A DNA stretch of 64,000 nucleotides from Streptomyces sp. CB01201 (GTDB lineage: Bacteria; Actinomycetota; Actinomycetes; Streptomycetales; Streptomycetaceae), in assembly GCF_002803085.1 (NCBI RefSeq), contig NZ_NNBJ01000001.1:1-64000 (forward strand), in the 5' to 3' direction. The notes under the pieces were generated by a model that was not told where the DNA came from, searched no databases, and saw nothing but the letters and a program-made list of their open reading frames with translations. Positions 38,005 to 46,948 of the stretch are shown piece by piece. How positions within the stretch are numbered: position 1 is the stretch's first letter; each line of letters opens with the position of its first letter. The position numbers and the translations under genes were made by a program.

Positions 38005-38688
38005 GTGACCGATACCGCCATGCTGCCCGAGTCCTGGCAGGGCGTCCTCGGCGAGGAGCTCCAGAAGCCGTACTTCGAGGAGCTCACCGCGTTCGTCGAG
38101 GAGGAGCGGGCGAAGGGTCCCGTCTTCCCGCCCCGCGACGAGGTGTTCGCGGCCCTTGACGCGACCCCGTACGACAAGGTGAAGGTCCTGGTCCTGGGTC
38201 AGGACCCCTACCACGGCGAGGGCCAGGGGCACGGCCTGTGCTTCTCGGTGCGGCCCGGGGTCAGGACGCCGCCCTCGCTGCGCAACATCTACAAGGAGAT
38301 GCGCGACGAGCTGGGTCTGGACGTCCCGGACAACGGCTACCTCATGCCGTGGGCCGAGCAGGGCGTGCTGCTGCTCAACGCGGTGCTCACGGTGCGCTCG
38401 GGCGAGGCCAACTCGCACAAGGGCAAGGGCTGGGAGAAGTTCACCGACGCGGTGATCCGGGCCGTCGCCTCGCGGCCCGATCCGGCGGTCTTCGTGCTGT
38501 GGGGCAACTACGCGCAGAAGAAGCTCCCGCTGATCGACGAGGAGCGCCATGTCGTGGTCAAGGGCGCCCACCCCTCGCCGCTCTCGGCCAAGAAGTTCTT
38601 CGGGTCCCGCCCGTTCACTCAGATCAACGAGGCGGTCGCGGCGCAGGGCCACGCCCCCATCGACTGGCGCATCCCCAATCTGGCCTGA
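38005..38688 (+). CDS. ung: Uracil-DNA glycosylase, family 1
   Basis: A 227-residue enzyme that removes uracil from DNA. The catalytic Asp67 is in GQDPYHG; the uracil-binding and leucine-intercalation loops (LLLNAVLTVR; HPSPLS) are intact. CGGAGG stands 9 bases before GTG 38005. Its promoter is of the DNA-damage type, consistent with a repair role. Confidence 0.96.
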   Translation: MTDTAMLPESWQGVLGEELQKPYFEELTAFVEEERAKGPVFPPRDEVFAALDATPYDKVKVLVLGQDPYHGEGQGHGLCFSVRPGVRTPPSLRNIYKEMRDELGLDVPDNGYLMPWAEQGVLLLNAVLTVRSGEANSHKGKGWEKFTDAVIRAVASRPDPAVFVLWGNYAQKKLPLIDEERHVVVKGAHPSPLSAKKFFGSRPFTQINEAVAAQGHAPIDWRIPNLA

Positions 38689-38786
38689 GGTCCACCGGGC
38701 GGAGGCCGGGCGGCGGGCGCCCGTCGGCGGGACGTGTGACGGCGTCCGGCTGACAGGTCGGGGCGGCCGCCCGAGCCTCAGGCCGA

Positions 38787-38809
38787 TTGTCAGTGGCGGC
38801 GGTTAGCGT
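38787..38809 (+). promoter_or_regulatory. PafBC-type (RecA-NDp) DNA-damage promoter of the TPR-like gene
   Basis: TTGTCAGTG (38787-38795), 8 bases, TAGCGT (38804-38809): a second perfect copy, in front of a gene of unknown function. GTG 38850 is 40 bases downstream. Confidence 0.88.
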
Positions 38810-38849
38810 CGAAGTCGTTGGAGTTTCGGGACGACGGGCGGAGACAGCG

Positions 38850-39323
38850 GTGACGGACATGCAGGAAGCCCCGGGGGACCTCGTGATGACCCGGATCGGG
38901 CAGGCGATGATGCTGCTGCACGGAGGGGACCGCGAGGAGGCCCGCAACCGGTTCGGCATCCTGTGGTCGGAGATCGGGGAGAAGGGCGACGCGCTGCACC
39001 GCTGCACCCTGGCCCACTACATGGCGGATGCCCAGGACGACGCCGGGGACGAACTGGCGTGGGACCTACGGGCGTTGGCGGCGGCCGACGGCCTGACCCA
39101 GTCCCGTCTCGACGAGCACCACGACTCGCTCGCGGTACGGGCCTTCTACCCCTCGCTCCATCTCAACCTCGCGGCGGACTACGTCAAACTGCACCGCCCC
39201 GAGGATGCCCGCCTCCATCTCGACCGCGCCCATGACGCACTGGACACGCTGTCCGACGACGCTTACGGGAACGACATCCGTGAGGCGCTGCGCCGCCTTG
39301 AGCGGCAGCTGGACACGGTCTGA
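38850..39323 (+). CDS. TPR-like protein with a DNA-damage-type promoter
   Basis: A 157-residue, all-helical protein (AMMLLHGGDREEARNRFGILW; HLNLAADYVKLHRPEDARLH in parts) that looks like three tetratricopeptide-type helix pairs. No catalytic motif or export signal. GGCGGAGA precedes GTG 38850. Because of its promoter it is probably induced by DNA damage, which is an inference from sequence; its role would be scaffolding or interaction. Confidence 0.78.
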   Translation: MTDMQEAPGDLVMTRIGQAMMLLHGGDREEARNRFGILWSEIGEKGDALHRCTLAHYMADAQDDAGDELAWDLRALAAADGLTQSRLDEHHDSLAVRAFYPSLHLNLAADYVKLHRPEDARLHLDRAHDALDTLSDDAYGNDIREALRRLERQLDTV

Positions 39324-39358
39324 GGGCGCCGCTTGGGTGACGGCGTCCTGATGGAGCG

Positions 39359-39844
39359 TCAGTTGCCGTACGTGGCACGGCAGATGCGGGCCTCGGGGCT
39401 GTCCTCGCGCCAGCCGCCGTAGCGTCGGCCGAGGGCGCAGAGGTCACCGCCCGGGGCGGGCTGCGGCGGGGTGCTACGGGGGCGGCGCCTCCCGGGGGTG
39501 GCGGAGGGATGGTGCGTCGGCTCCTGCTCTTCGGCCCCTGAGCGCCGCTCGCGGCGGGGCGGGTCCGGGCGGGCGTGCGGCTCCTGCTCCTGCTCCGGGG
39601 GCGTGCGTGGCGCGGGGGCGGTGGGGGTGACGGGGGAGGGGCCATCGGGGGGCTGGACCGTGTCCAGGGCCTCACGCGCCGGGGCCTGGACGGCCCCGGA
39701 GGCCTGGTGCTGCCGGGCCGGCGGGGCGGGTGGCGCGGCGGGAGCGGGACCGCCCCCGACCGCGACGCAGCCGGCGACGCATCCGCAGACGGCCAGGGTG
39801 GCCGCGGCCGTCAGGAGCCTCAGCGCATTGCGGATGCGGTGCAT
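39359..39844 (-). CDS. Proline-rich secreted lipoprotein
   Basis: A 161-residue protein with a signal and lipobox region (LAVCGCVAGC), a long Pro/Ala/Glu/Arg-rich linker (about 30-130), and a short conserved end with two cysteines (CALGRRYGGWREDSPEARIC). It probably sits on the cell surface. Function unknown; the end motif recurs in small streptomycete secreted proteins as far as I recall. Confidence 0.72.
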   Translation of the reverse strand: MHRIRNALRLLTAAATLAVCGCVAGCVAVGGGPAPAAPPAPPARQHQASGAVQAPAREALDTVQPPDGPSPVTPTAPAPRTPPEQEQEPHARPDPPRRERRSGAEEQEPTHHPSATPGRRRPRSTPPQPAPGGDLCALGRRYGGWREDSPEARICRATYGN

Positions 39845-39947
39845 CCGTCAACTGTGCTGGCTGCGGCCGCCGTTGGGCCACCTGGGCCGGGCACAATGGC
39901 CCGCACGAGTGACCCGCCGGCTGCCCGTGTGGCGGCGGCCCGCCCGC

Positions 39948-40484
39948 TCAGGCTCCCGTCGAGCCGTCGATGGCCTCGCGCAGCAGGTCGGCGTGGCCGT
40001 TGTGGCGGGCGTACTCCTCGATCATGTGGGTGTAGATCCAGCGCAGGCTGAAGTGCCGGCCGCTGCGTGCGGTGCCGACGCTGAGTTCGTCGAGGCCGTG
40101 TCCGGCCGCGGCGGCGCGTGCGGCGGCCACCTCGCTCTGCCAGGTGGCGAGGGCCTCCGCGTAGGTGTCCTGGGGGCCGAAGTGGAAGTCGCCGTCCGGG
40201 TCCTCCTCGGTGCCGTACACGCCTTCGTCGGACCCTCCGGCGAACACCGAGACGAACCACCAGCGTTCGACCTCGGAGAGATGGCGTTGCAGGCCGAGCA
40301 GGGTGAGCTCGGAGCTCGGCACGGCGGCCCGCTTCAGCTCCTCGTCGGGGAGCCCCGAGCACTTCTGGGCCAGGGTCTCGCGGTGGTACTCAAGCCAGCC
40401 TTCGAGCATGGCCCGCTCGGGGGCGTCCAGGGCGGGCTCGGCGCGCTCGGGGGTTTCGGCGGGCGGTACGGCGGAGGTCGTCAT
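39948..40484 (-). CDS. DinB-fold (DUF664) protein
   Basis: A 178-residue four-helix protein of the DinB/YfiT superfamily (LEYHRETLAQKCSGLPDEEL, LLGLQRHLSEVERWWF, THMIEEYARHNGHADLLRE). Metal-binding histidines (RHLSEVERWW, HMIEEYARHNGH) are present, as in thiol- or mycothiol-dependent transferases. The ATG at 40484 follows an AGGA site at some distance; 40493 is possible. Not related to polymerase DinB. Confidence 0.82.
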   Translation of the reverse strand: MTTSAVPPAETPERAEPALDAPERAMLEGWLEYHRETLAQKCSGLPDEELKRAAVPSSELTLLGLQRHLSEVERWWFVSVFAGGSDEGVYGTEEDPDGDFHFGPQDTYAEALATWQSEVAAARAAAAGHGLDELSVGTARSGRHFSLRWIYTHMIEEYARHNGHADLLREAIDGSTGA

Positions 40485-40554
40485 GCCGCCCATCCTGTCG
40501 GCCCACCCGCCCCGCGGCCACCGGTTATCGCCCCGCAAGCACCGGCCGCGGGGT

Positions 40555-40760
40555 GCACGGGGCCGGGGGCTGGCGGGGGCTTCGCCGCCTGGCGGGGGCT
40601 TCGCCCCCTGCACCCCTGTGGCACGGCTTGAGGGCGCTCGCCCTCAGTCGCCGGACGGGCTGGGTATGCCCCTCAGTACGGTGCGGCTCAGTACGGTGCG
40701 GCTGAGGGGCGCGGGGAGCTGTGTGAGCAACCACGCACGGCCCGCGCCCGAAGCACCCGC
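40555..40760. repeat. Streptomyces-type intergenic repeats
   Basis: The 435-base gap before the oxidoreductase gene holds CTGGCGGGGGCTTCGCC repeated about 20 bases apart near 40573-40610, then a 15-bp tandem duplication CTCAGTACGGTGCGG (40672-40686, 40687-40701) inside an inverted repeat GCCCCTCAG/CTGAGGGGC, followed by GAGGGGCGCGGGGAGCTGTG at about 40704. The last part resembles a motif that recurs between genes in many Streptomyces chromosomes. Confidence 0.6.
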
Positions 40761-40919
40761 ATGCACCGCCCCGCGGTGCCGAGCCCCGCCCGGTAGGGGC
40801 ACACCTCGCCGCCCCGCACCTCCGGGCGACCCGCTCCGCACCGCGCCGCACGGCAAAGGCCGCCACACGTATGCTGACCAGCAAGGACGATGGACACCGC
40901 TCGGCGACAGGAGAACCCC

Positions 40920-41825
40920 GTGAAGGTCGGATGCATTGGGCTCGGGGACATCGCTCAGAAGGCATACCTGCCCGTGCTGAGCACCCTGCCGGGCACGGAG
41001 CTGCATCTCCAGACCCGCACCCCGGCCACCCTCGACGCCGTGGGTGGCGCCCATCGGATACCGGCCGGACAACGGCACACCGACCTCGCGTCCCTGCTCG
41101 CGCAGGGGCTGGACGCCGCGTTCGTGCACGCGCCGACCGCGGTGCACCCGGAGATCGTGGCCCGGCTCATCGACGCCGGCGTACCGACGTACGTCGACAA
41201 GCCGCTGGCCTACGAACTCGCCGAGTCCGAGCGGCTCGTGGCGCTCGCCGAGGAGCGCGGGGTCGGCCTCGCCGTCGGCTTCAACCGGCGGCTCGCACCC
41301 GGCTACGCCCAGTGCGCCGACCACCCGCGCGAACTGATCCTCATGCAGAAGAACCGGGTCGGCCTTCCCGAGGACCCCCGCACCCTGGTCCTCGACGACT
41401 TCATCCACGTCGTGGACACCCTGCGCTTCCTCACCCCCGGCCCCATCGAGCACACGGTCGTACGGGCCCGCGTCCGCGACGGCCTGATGGAGCACGTGGT
41501 CCTTCAGCTCTCCGGCGACGGCTTCACCGCGATCGGCACCATGAACCGGATGAACGGATCCACCGAGGAGATCCTGGAGGTGTCGGGCCAGGACACCAAG
41601 CGCCAGGTCCTGAACCTGGCCGAGGTCGTGGACCACAAGGGCCAGCCGACCCTGCGCCGCCGCGGCGACTGGGTGCCCGTCGCCCGCCAGCGCGGCATCG
41701 AGCAGTCGGTCCTGTCCTTCCTCGACGCCGTACGGGCCGGAGAGACGCTCAGCGCACAGGACGCGTTGGCGACCCATGAGCTGTGCGAGCGGGTGGTGCG
41801 GGAGGCGTGGGAGCAGGCTTCCTGA
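40920..41825 (+). CDS. Gfo/Idh/MocA family oxidoreductase
   Basis: A 301-residue NAD(P)-dependent sugar-type dehydrogenase: Rossmann motif GCIGLGDIAQKAY, the active-site lysine in DKPLAYEL, and a C-terminal alpha/beta domain. AGGAG stands 7 bases before GTG 40920. A TATGCT -10-like box lies at 40870-40875. Substrate unknown. Its end overlaps the convergent lnt gene by 77 bases. Confidence 0.86.
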   Translation: MKVGCIGLGDIAQKAYLPVLSTLPGTELHLQTRTPATLDAVGGAHRIPAGQRHTDLASLLAQGLDAAFVHAPTAVHPEIVARLIDAGVPTYVDKPLAYELAESERLVALAEERGVGLAVGFNRRLAPGYAQCADHPRELILMQKNRVGLPEDPRTLVLDDFIHVVDTLRFLTPGPIEHTVVRARVRDGLMEHVVLQLSGDGFTAIGTMNRMNGSTEEILEVSGQDTKRQVLNLAEVVDHKGQPTLRRRGDWVPVARQRGIEQSVLSFLDAVRAGETLSAQDALATHELCERVVREAWEQAS

Positions 41826-43320
41826 GCGCCCGCGCCGCCTCGCCCGCGCAGAACAGGGCGAGCGCCGCGAGGGCCGCGTACACCGCCCAGTCGCCGAAGC
41901 GCACATAGGGCGTGGTGCCGGTGGCGAGCGGAACGTCGTACACCGCGGCGGTACTCGCGGAGGTGGGCAGCCACTTGCCGACGCGGCCGCCGTCGGGGCC
42001 GTAGACCGCGCTGATGCCGGTCAGGGTCGCGTGCACCATCGGGCGGCCCGTCTCGGCGGCCCGCAGCGCGCCGAGCGAGGCATGCTGTGCGGGCGCCCAG
42101 GTGTCCTGGAACGACGAGGTCGAGGACTGCGCCACGAGCAACTGGGCGCCCATGCGCACCAGATGACGGCTCATGTCCGGGAACGCCGACTCGAAGCACA
42201 CCAGCGGCCCCACCCGCGCCGCGCCCGGCAGGGTCATCACCACGGGCGTGGTGCCGCGCTGCCGGTCCTCGTCGGCGGCCTTGCCGACCGATGTCGCCCA
42301 GCCGAGCAGCGAGCGCGCCGGGATGTACTCGCCGAACGGCACGAGCCGCATCTTGTCGTAGCGCTGCCCGGTCGGCCCGTCGGGCCCCACGAGAACCGAA
42401 CTCTTGAAGATTCCCGGTTTGTCCGACCTGCGCGCGTCCACGTTCACCAGGATGTCCGCGCCGAGCTCCTGGGAGAGCCGGGCAATCCGCGCGGCCAGGT
42501 CCGGCCGGGCCGTCAGGTCCTGCCCCACACTGCTCTCGCCCCACACCACGAGGTCCACATGCTGCCCCGCGAGTGAGCGCGTCAGCGCCTCGCTGCGGGC
42601 GAACCGGGCGTCCCCGTTCTCGATCACGCCCGGCTGCACCACGGCGACCTTGAGGTGGCCGTCGCGCGTCATGTGCGGAGCCCACATCCATACGGCGCCT
42701 GTAGTGAGCGCACACACCACGAGCACCGAGACCATGGCGGTACGCACCCGGGGGAGCGCCACCGCGAGGGTGACAGCGGTGTTCACCGCCACCACGAGCA
42801 GGCTCACCAGCCACACCCCGCCCACCGACATCAGCCGCAGCGCCGGAGTCACCTCCCACTGGCTCGCGCCGAGCAGCCCCCAGGGCCCGCCGAGCCCCTG
42901 CCACGACCGGACCAGCTCCACCGCGAGCCAGCCCGAAGGCACCACCACGACCGCGATCAGCGCGCGCGGCACGGAGGGACGGCCACCCATGACGGACCGG
43001 ACCAGGACACCCCACGGTGCCCACAGCAGCCCGAGCAGCGCGGCCAGGACCACGATGAACACGTTGAGGCTGGGGAAGAGCCAGTGGTGCACCGCGAGCA
43101 TGAACCCCGTACCGCCGAGCCAGCCGTCCAGAGCGGCCCGCCGCACGCTGCTCGCGGAGCGCACCAGGAGCAGCAGTGGCACGAGCGCGAGGTAGGCGAA
43201 CCACCACAGCGAGGGCGCGGGGAAGGCGAGTGCGGGCAGCGCTCCGGCGAGCACCGCGGCCGCGCCGCGCCACCAGGCCGAACTCAGACGCGGACCGTGA
43301 CGGCCGACCGGGATCCGCAT
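41749..43320 (-). CDS. lnt: Apolipoprotein N-acyltransferase
   Basis: A 523-residue membrane enzyme that adds the third acyl chain to lipoproteins. Seven to eight membrane helices surround a nitrilase-type domain with the Glu-Lys-Cys triad: VVWGESS, YDKMRLVPFGEY and CFESAFP. The Pro/Ala-rich C-terminal tail after the last helix is longer than in enteric homologues. Streptomycetes usually have two such genes. Convergent overlap with the oxidoreductase. Confidence 0.93.
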   Translation of the reverse strand: MRIPVGRHGPRLSSAWWRGAAAVLAGALPALAFPAPSLWWFAYLALVPLLLLVRSASSVRRAALDGWLGGTGFMLAVHHWLFPSLNVFIVVLAALLGLLWAPWGVLVRSVMGGRPSVPRALIAVVVVPSGWLAVELVRSWQGLGGPWGLLGASQWEVTPALRLMSVGGVWLVSLLVVAVNTAVTLAVALPRVRTAMVSVLVVCALTTGAVWMWAPHMTRDGHLKVAVVQPGVIENGDARFARSEALTRSLAGQHVDLVVWGESSVGQDLTARPDLAARIARLSQELGADILVNVDARRSDKPGIFKSSVLVGPDGPTGQRYDKMRLVPFGEYIPARSLLGWATSVGKAADEDRQRGTTPVVMTLPGAARVGPLVCFESAFPDMSRHLVRMGAQLLVAQSSTSSFQDTWAPAQHASLGALRAAETGRPMVHATLTGISAVYGPDGGRVGKWLPTSASTAAVYDVPLATGTTPYVRFGDWAVYAALAALALFCAGEAARALRKPAPTPPAPPARTAHGSPTRPVR

Positions 43321-43432
43321 ACCGCGCCTCCTTGCCCACCCCCGTGATCAGTGGTGTTCCCGCCCAGCCAGTGTGGGGGAGAGCCGCCGTCGCGCACAGA
43401 TGACCCGGCGCCCGGCGCGTCCCTCCCGTCGC

Positions 43433-43912
43433 TCATGCCCCGGCGAGCGCCCCCGACACCCGCCGCCACTTCTCGTGCACGGTCACCGACCGCAGCCGCC
43501 AGCCCGTGTCCGTACGGACCAGCGAGAACGCGTAGCGCCCCCCGGACTCGAAGCCGGGCGCGGGCGGCGTGCCGTCGCCGTCGGTGCCGAAGCACATGGG
43601 ATTGAGGTAGTCGGCGCGCAGCTCCGCCCGGTCGCCCGGGTAGCCGCCGAGGTCCTGGAGGGTGAGCAGCCGGTTGGTGATCAGGTGCTGGCGGACCGGG
43701 AAGAGCCGCATGGTCTCTTCGAGCCAGCACGCCACCTCCTCGGCCGGTCCCTCGATGCCGCCCGCCGGGCGGTAGTCGGCGCGGCCGTCGGCGGCGAACA
43801 GGGCGCGGTAGGCGGTCCAGTTCCCGTCGTCGACGGCCGCGGCATATCCGGTGATGAGTTCGTCGATGGCCAAACGGTCGAGCAGGGTTCCGAGATCCAC
43901 GCGCTGCGTCAT
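43433..43912 (-). CDS. NTF2-like (SnoaL-type) protein
   Basis: A 159-residue cone-shaped NTF2-fold protein (LAIDELITGYAAAVDDGNW, then WTAYRALFAADGRADYRPAGG). Members include steroid isomerase-like enzymes and ligand-binding proteins. It diverges from the enoyl-CoA hydratase gene by 83 bases, and both could act on related acyl or polyketide-like compounds (inference). Confidence 0.82.
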   Translation of the reverse strand: MTQRVDLGTLLDRLAIDELITGYAAAVDDGNWTAYRALFAADGRADYRPAGGIEGPAEEVACWLEETMRLFPVRQHLITNRLLTLQDLGGYPGDRAELRADYLNPMCFGTDGDGTPPAPGFESGGRYAFSLVRTDTGWRLRSVTVHEKWRRVSGALAGA

Positions 43913-43995
43913 CGGGTCAGTCTCCGGCAGCGGGCCGTGAACGCCAAGAGCCCCGCACTTGTGGGTGCTTGGGACCGCGTGCTACCGCTGGCGCC

Positions 43996-44781
43996 ATGAC
44001 AGACGACACGGTTCCCGCGGTACGCAGCGAACGGCGCGGCCCCGTCACCACAGTGATCCTTTCGCGGCCCGCGGTGCGCAACGCGGTGGACGGCCCCACC
44101 GCCCGCGCGCTCGCCGACGCCTTCCGTGCCTTCGAGGCGGACGAGGCGGCGGCGGTCGCCGTGCTGTGGGGCGAGGGCGGCACGTTCTGCGCGGGCGCCG
44201 ATCTGAAGGCGATCGGCACCGCACGCGGCAACACGGTGACCGAGGACGGCGACGGGCCGATGGGCCCGACCCGGCTGCGGCTCTCCAAGCCGGTGATCGC
44301 GGCGGTGGCCGGGCACGCCGTGGCGGGCGGTCTGGAACTCGCGCTCTGGTGCGATCTGCGAGTGATGGAGGAGGACGCGGTGTTCGGGGTGTTCTGCCGA
44401 CGCTGGGGCGTGCCGTTGATCGACGGCGGGACGGTCCGGCTGCCGCGCCTCGTCGGGGCCGGCCGTGCCATGGACCTGATCCTCACCGGGCGCCCGGTGG
44501 ACGCCGCCGAGGCCCGAGCCATCGGTCTGGCGGACCGGATCGTGCCGAGCGGTACCGCCCGGGCGCGGGCGGAGGAACTCGCTGCGGAGATCGCCGCCTT
44601 CCCGGGGACCTGCATGCGCCACGACCGGATGTCGCTGCTCGAACAGGAGGGCCTCGCCGAACCCGAAGCGCTGCTCAACGAGGTGCGGCACGGCATGCAC
44701 GCGCTGGGGGAGGCGGCGGAGGGCGCGGCGCGGTTCGCGGCGGGCGCGGGCCGCCACGGGACGTTTGAAGGACCGAGCTGA
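43996..44781 (+). CDS. Enoyl-CoA hydratase/isomerase (crotonase) family
   Basis: A 261-residue crotonase-fold protein: oxyanion-hole motifs FCAGADLKAI and AGHAVAGGLELALWCDLRV. In the second active-site region, where hydratases carry Glu, it reads GVPLIDGGTVRLPRLVG, so the reaction may differ from plain hydration. TACCGC lies 7 bases before ATG 43996, suggesting a leaderless mRNA. Confidence 0.87.
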   Translation: MTDDTVPAVRSERRGPVTTVILSRPAVRNAVDGPTARALADAFRAFEADEAAAVAVLWGEGGTFCAGADLKAIGTARGNTVTEDGDGPMGPTRLRLSKPVIAAVAGHAVAGGLELALWCDLRVMEEDAVFGVFCRRWGVPLIDGGTVRLPRLVGAGRAMDLILTGRPVDAAEARAIGLADRIVPSGTARARAEELAAEIAAFPGTCMRHDRMSLLEQEGLAEPEALLNEVRHGMHALGEAAEGAARFAAGAGRHGTFEGPS

Positions 44782-44830
44782 CGGAGCTGAGGAACGGCGG
44801 CCCTGTCCGTGGGAGGTGGGTCATTCCTGG

Positions 44831-44878
44831 GGCGGCCGTCTTCGCGAGAGGCGGCGGCCTTCCGAGGGACGGCCGCCG
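44831..44878. terminator. Inverted repeat between convergent genes
   Basis: GGCGGCCGTC (44831-44840) and GACGGCCGCC (44869-44878) form a perfect 10-bp stem around 28 bases, between the crotonase and GNAT genes. Confidence 0.5.
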
Positions 44879-44918
44879 GTCCTTGGCGCGGGCGGCTCCG
44901 CGCCCCGAGCGTGAGGTG

Positions 44919-45722
44919 TCAGGGCCGGCGCACGTACGGCGTGGTCACCGTCAGCGGGACGAAGCCGAGGCGCTGGAGGATGGGCCGGCTCTGATCGGAG
45001 GCGTCGACCTGGAGGTAGCGGTAGCCGCGCTCGGCGGCGATACGGGCGCGATAGGCGATCAGGGCGCGGTAGATGCCCTTGCCGCGCCACTCGGGGGCGG
45101 TGCCGCCGCCCCAGAGACTGGCGAACTCCGTGCCGAGGTGGAAGTCCATGCGGGCCGCGCTCACCGGAAGATCCCCTGCCATGGCGACGACCGCCGTCAC
45201 GGTGTCGGGTGCCTCGGTGAACTGGGCGAGCAGCCGCTCCCTGAAGAGGGCGGAGCCGTTGCCGAAGGCTTGGTCGTGCACCCGCGCCATCAGCTCCACC
45301 CCGCCCTCGTCGGTCACCGGGTGGAGGGTGATGCCGGCCGGGGGCTCGGGGTCGTGGGGGAGGTCGGGGACCCGGGCGATCATGACGGTCTCGGCGGGCT
45401 CGGCCTCGAAGCCGGCTGCCAGCAGGCGCTGTCCCAGGTTGGCGGGCCGGTCGTGGGCGTACAGCTTCCACTCCCACGGGTGGCCGAGCGAGGCGAAGTG
45501 CCGTACTTGCGCCGCGATTTCGGCATCGGCGTCCGATTCGGTGAGGCACGACCAGAGGATGCCGTTCCACACATGGCCGGGGCCGACCTGCCGTACGACA
45601 CCGCCGGACCGCTCCACCGTGGCGCTCGGCCCGTCGGGCCGGGCCCGCTGCCGCAGCTGGAGGTCGAAGACCGTGAGCAGTGCTTCATCGGGGGCGCCGC
45701 CCGGCGCGGGGGTGGTCTGCAT
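44919..45722 (-). CDS. GNAT-family N-acetyltransferase
   Basis: A 267-residue protein. The C-terminal 150 residues carry the acetyl-CoA motif EWRGKGIYRAL and a beta-bulge before it (FASLWGGGTAP); the N-terminal half is a degenerate GNAT-like or family-specific domain. Substrate unknown. ATG 45722 has no clear ribosome site. Confidence 0.85.
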   Translation of the reverse strand: MQTTPAPGGAPDEALLTVFDLQLRQRARPDGPSATVERSGGVVRQVGPGHVWNGILWSCLTESDADAEIAAQVRHFASLGHPWEWKLYAHDRPANLGQRLLAAGFEAEPAETVMIARVPDLPHDPEPPAGITLHPVTDEGGVELMARVHDQAFGNGSALFRERLLAQFTEAPDTVTAVVAMAGDLPVSAARMDFHLGTEFASLWGGGTAPEWRGKGIYRALIAYRARIAAERGYRYLQVDASDQSRPILQRLGFVPLTVTTPYVRRP

Positions 45723-45798
45723 TCGGCCACTTCAACACCGTGAGGTGGGCCACAGCAACCGGAATTCGGGGCCGGGACCAGCTGCGGCGGACCGGGGC

Positions 45799-45996
45799 TC
45801 AGGTTCGCGGCTTCGCGGCCGTTCCCGCGGAGAACGGGGCCGGTTCGCCGACCGCCGCAGCCCAGTCGGCGAGCAGCCGCTCGTACTCCTCCGCGGGCCA
45901 CTGCCCGTCCGCGCCGTCGACGAGCGCACGGATGGCGTCGTTGGCGGCATCCGCGTCGGACGGCGCGGGGCCGGGCCGCTCGGGGGAGGTAGACAT
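45799..45996 (-). CDS. Small acidic protein, paralogue of 46114-46290
   Basis: A 65-residue protein whose core ANDAIRALVDGADGQWPAEE and LLADWAAAV resembles the protein encoded 117 bases upstream. TAGCCT lies 6 bases before ATG 45996 (leaderless pattern). No known domain. Confidence 0.65.
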   Translation of the reverse strand: MSTSPERPGPAPSDADAANDAIRALVDGADGQWPAEEYERLLADWAAAVGEPAPFSAGTAAKPRT

Positions 45997-46113
45997 ATGA
46001 CCAGGCTACGGGTCAGGTCGGCCGAGCAACCCCGCCGAACCGGCCGAACCCCAGGTGGGAGCGGTACGGGGTGGCAAAGGTCACAGGCCGAGGGGGGTTT
46101 GGAGCGACGTACG

Positions 46114-46290
46114 TCACGCCGCCTGGGCGGTGTCGCCCCGTACGGCGGCGGCCCATTCGACCAGGAGCCAGTGGTAGCGCTCCTCCTCGTCGGGCGAGAG
46201 GCGGCCGTCGGACTGCTCCCACAGCGAGCGGATGTCCGCGTTCACCACGTCGGCAGGGCGAAGGAAACGTCGGTCGGAAGTCGGGGGCAT
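46114..46290 (-). CDS. Very small protein, paralogue of 45799-45996
   Basis: A 58-residue protein: NADIRSLWEQSDGRLSPDEE, then RYHWLLVEWAAAV. It is the tandem paralogue of the next gene. TAGGCT lies 6 bases before ATG 46290, again a leaderless start. Its codon third positions are mostly G/C. Function unknown. Confidence 0.65.
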   Translation of the reverse strand: MPPTSDRRFLRPADVVNADIRSLWEQSDGRLSPDEEERYHWLLVEWAAAVRGDTAQAA

Positions 46291-46509
46291 GGGACAAGCC
46301 TACGGCCATGAGGTGACCCACCGCCACGGAGTGGGAACTCTCAGCCAACATTAAGCAGTTGAAGGGGGAAGGAAGGGTCGGTGGGTGCCGCGCCGGGAGG
46401 GGCAGTCGGGCGGCGGGATCCGGCCACGGTCCGGTCTCCGCGACAACTGACCCGAGCGGTGCGGGCGTTGACCCGCGCCCGGAGAGGTGGGGGCGCCTAT
46501 CCTCGCGGC

Positions 46510-46887
46510 ATGGAGCAGAGCGAGGTTCTCAAGCGAGTGATCGGCATTCTCACCGAGGCCGGGGACTACCGCCGCCGGATCGAGGAGGATGGCGAACGAG
46601 GGCCCCGGGACACGGAGATCGGCATCGTCACCGCCCTGCTCAACGAGACGATGCCGCACATCGAGATCCCGGCCGACGCGACGCCCCAGGAGATGGCCAC
46701 GCTCGTGGCGAGGGAGGTCGGCGGGGCCATCCGCCAGCTCGTGGCCGCCTTCAGCCTGGCGTTCGTGGCCCTCGCCCAGGTGCACGACTCCGGCGAGCAG
46801 GACGTGTCGTCGGCCGATGTGCTCCAGGACCTGGCACTGCGCGCGGAGGAGGTCAGGGGGGAGGGCCCGGAGGCCTCGGGCACCTGA
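46510..46887 (+). CDS. Conserved hypothetical protein
   Basis: A 125-residue helical protein (EQSEVLKRVIGILTEAGDYR; ETMPHIEIPADATPQEMATL), without signal or membrane segments, that I do not recognise. TATCCT (46498-46503) ends 6 bases before ATG 46510, a leaderless pattern. It is convergent with uppP. Confidence 0.68.
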   Translation: MEQSEVLKRVIGILTEAGDYRRRIEEDGERGPRDTEIGIVTALLNETMPHIEIPADATPQEMATLVAREVGGAIRQLVAAFSLAFVALAQVHDSGEQDVSSADVLQDLALRAEEVRGEGPEASGT

Positions 46888-46948
46888 TCCCTCAACTGCC
46901 GCTTACGGAAGCCCGGTTCGGTCGCTGCCCCCTGGGTGGGCGGCCGGG

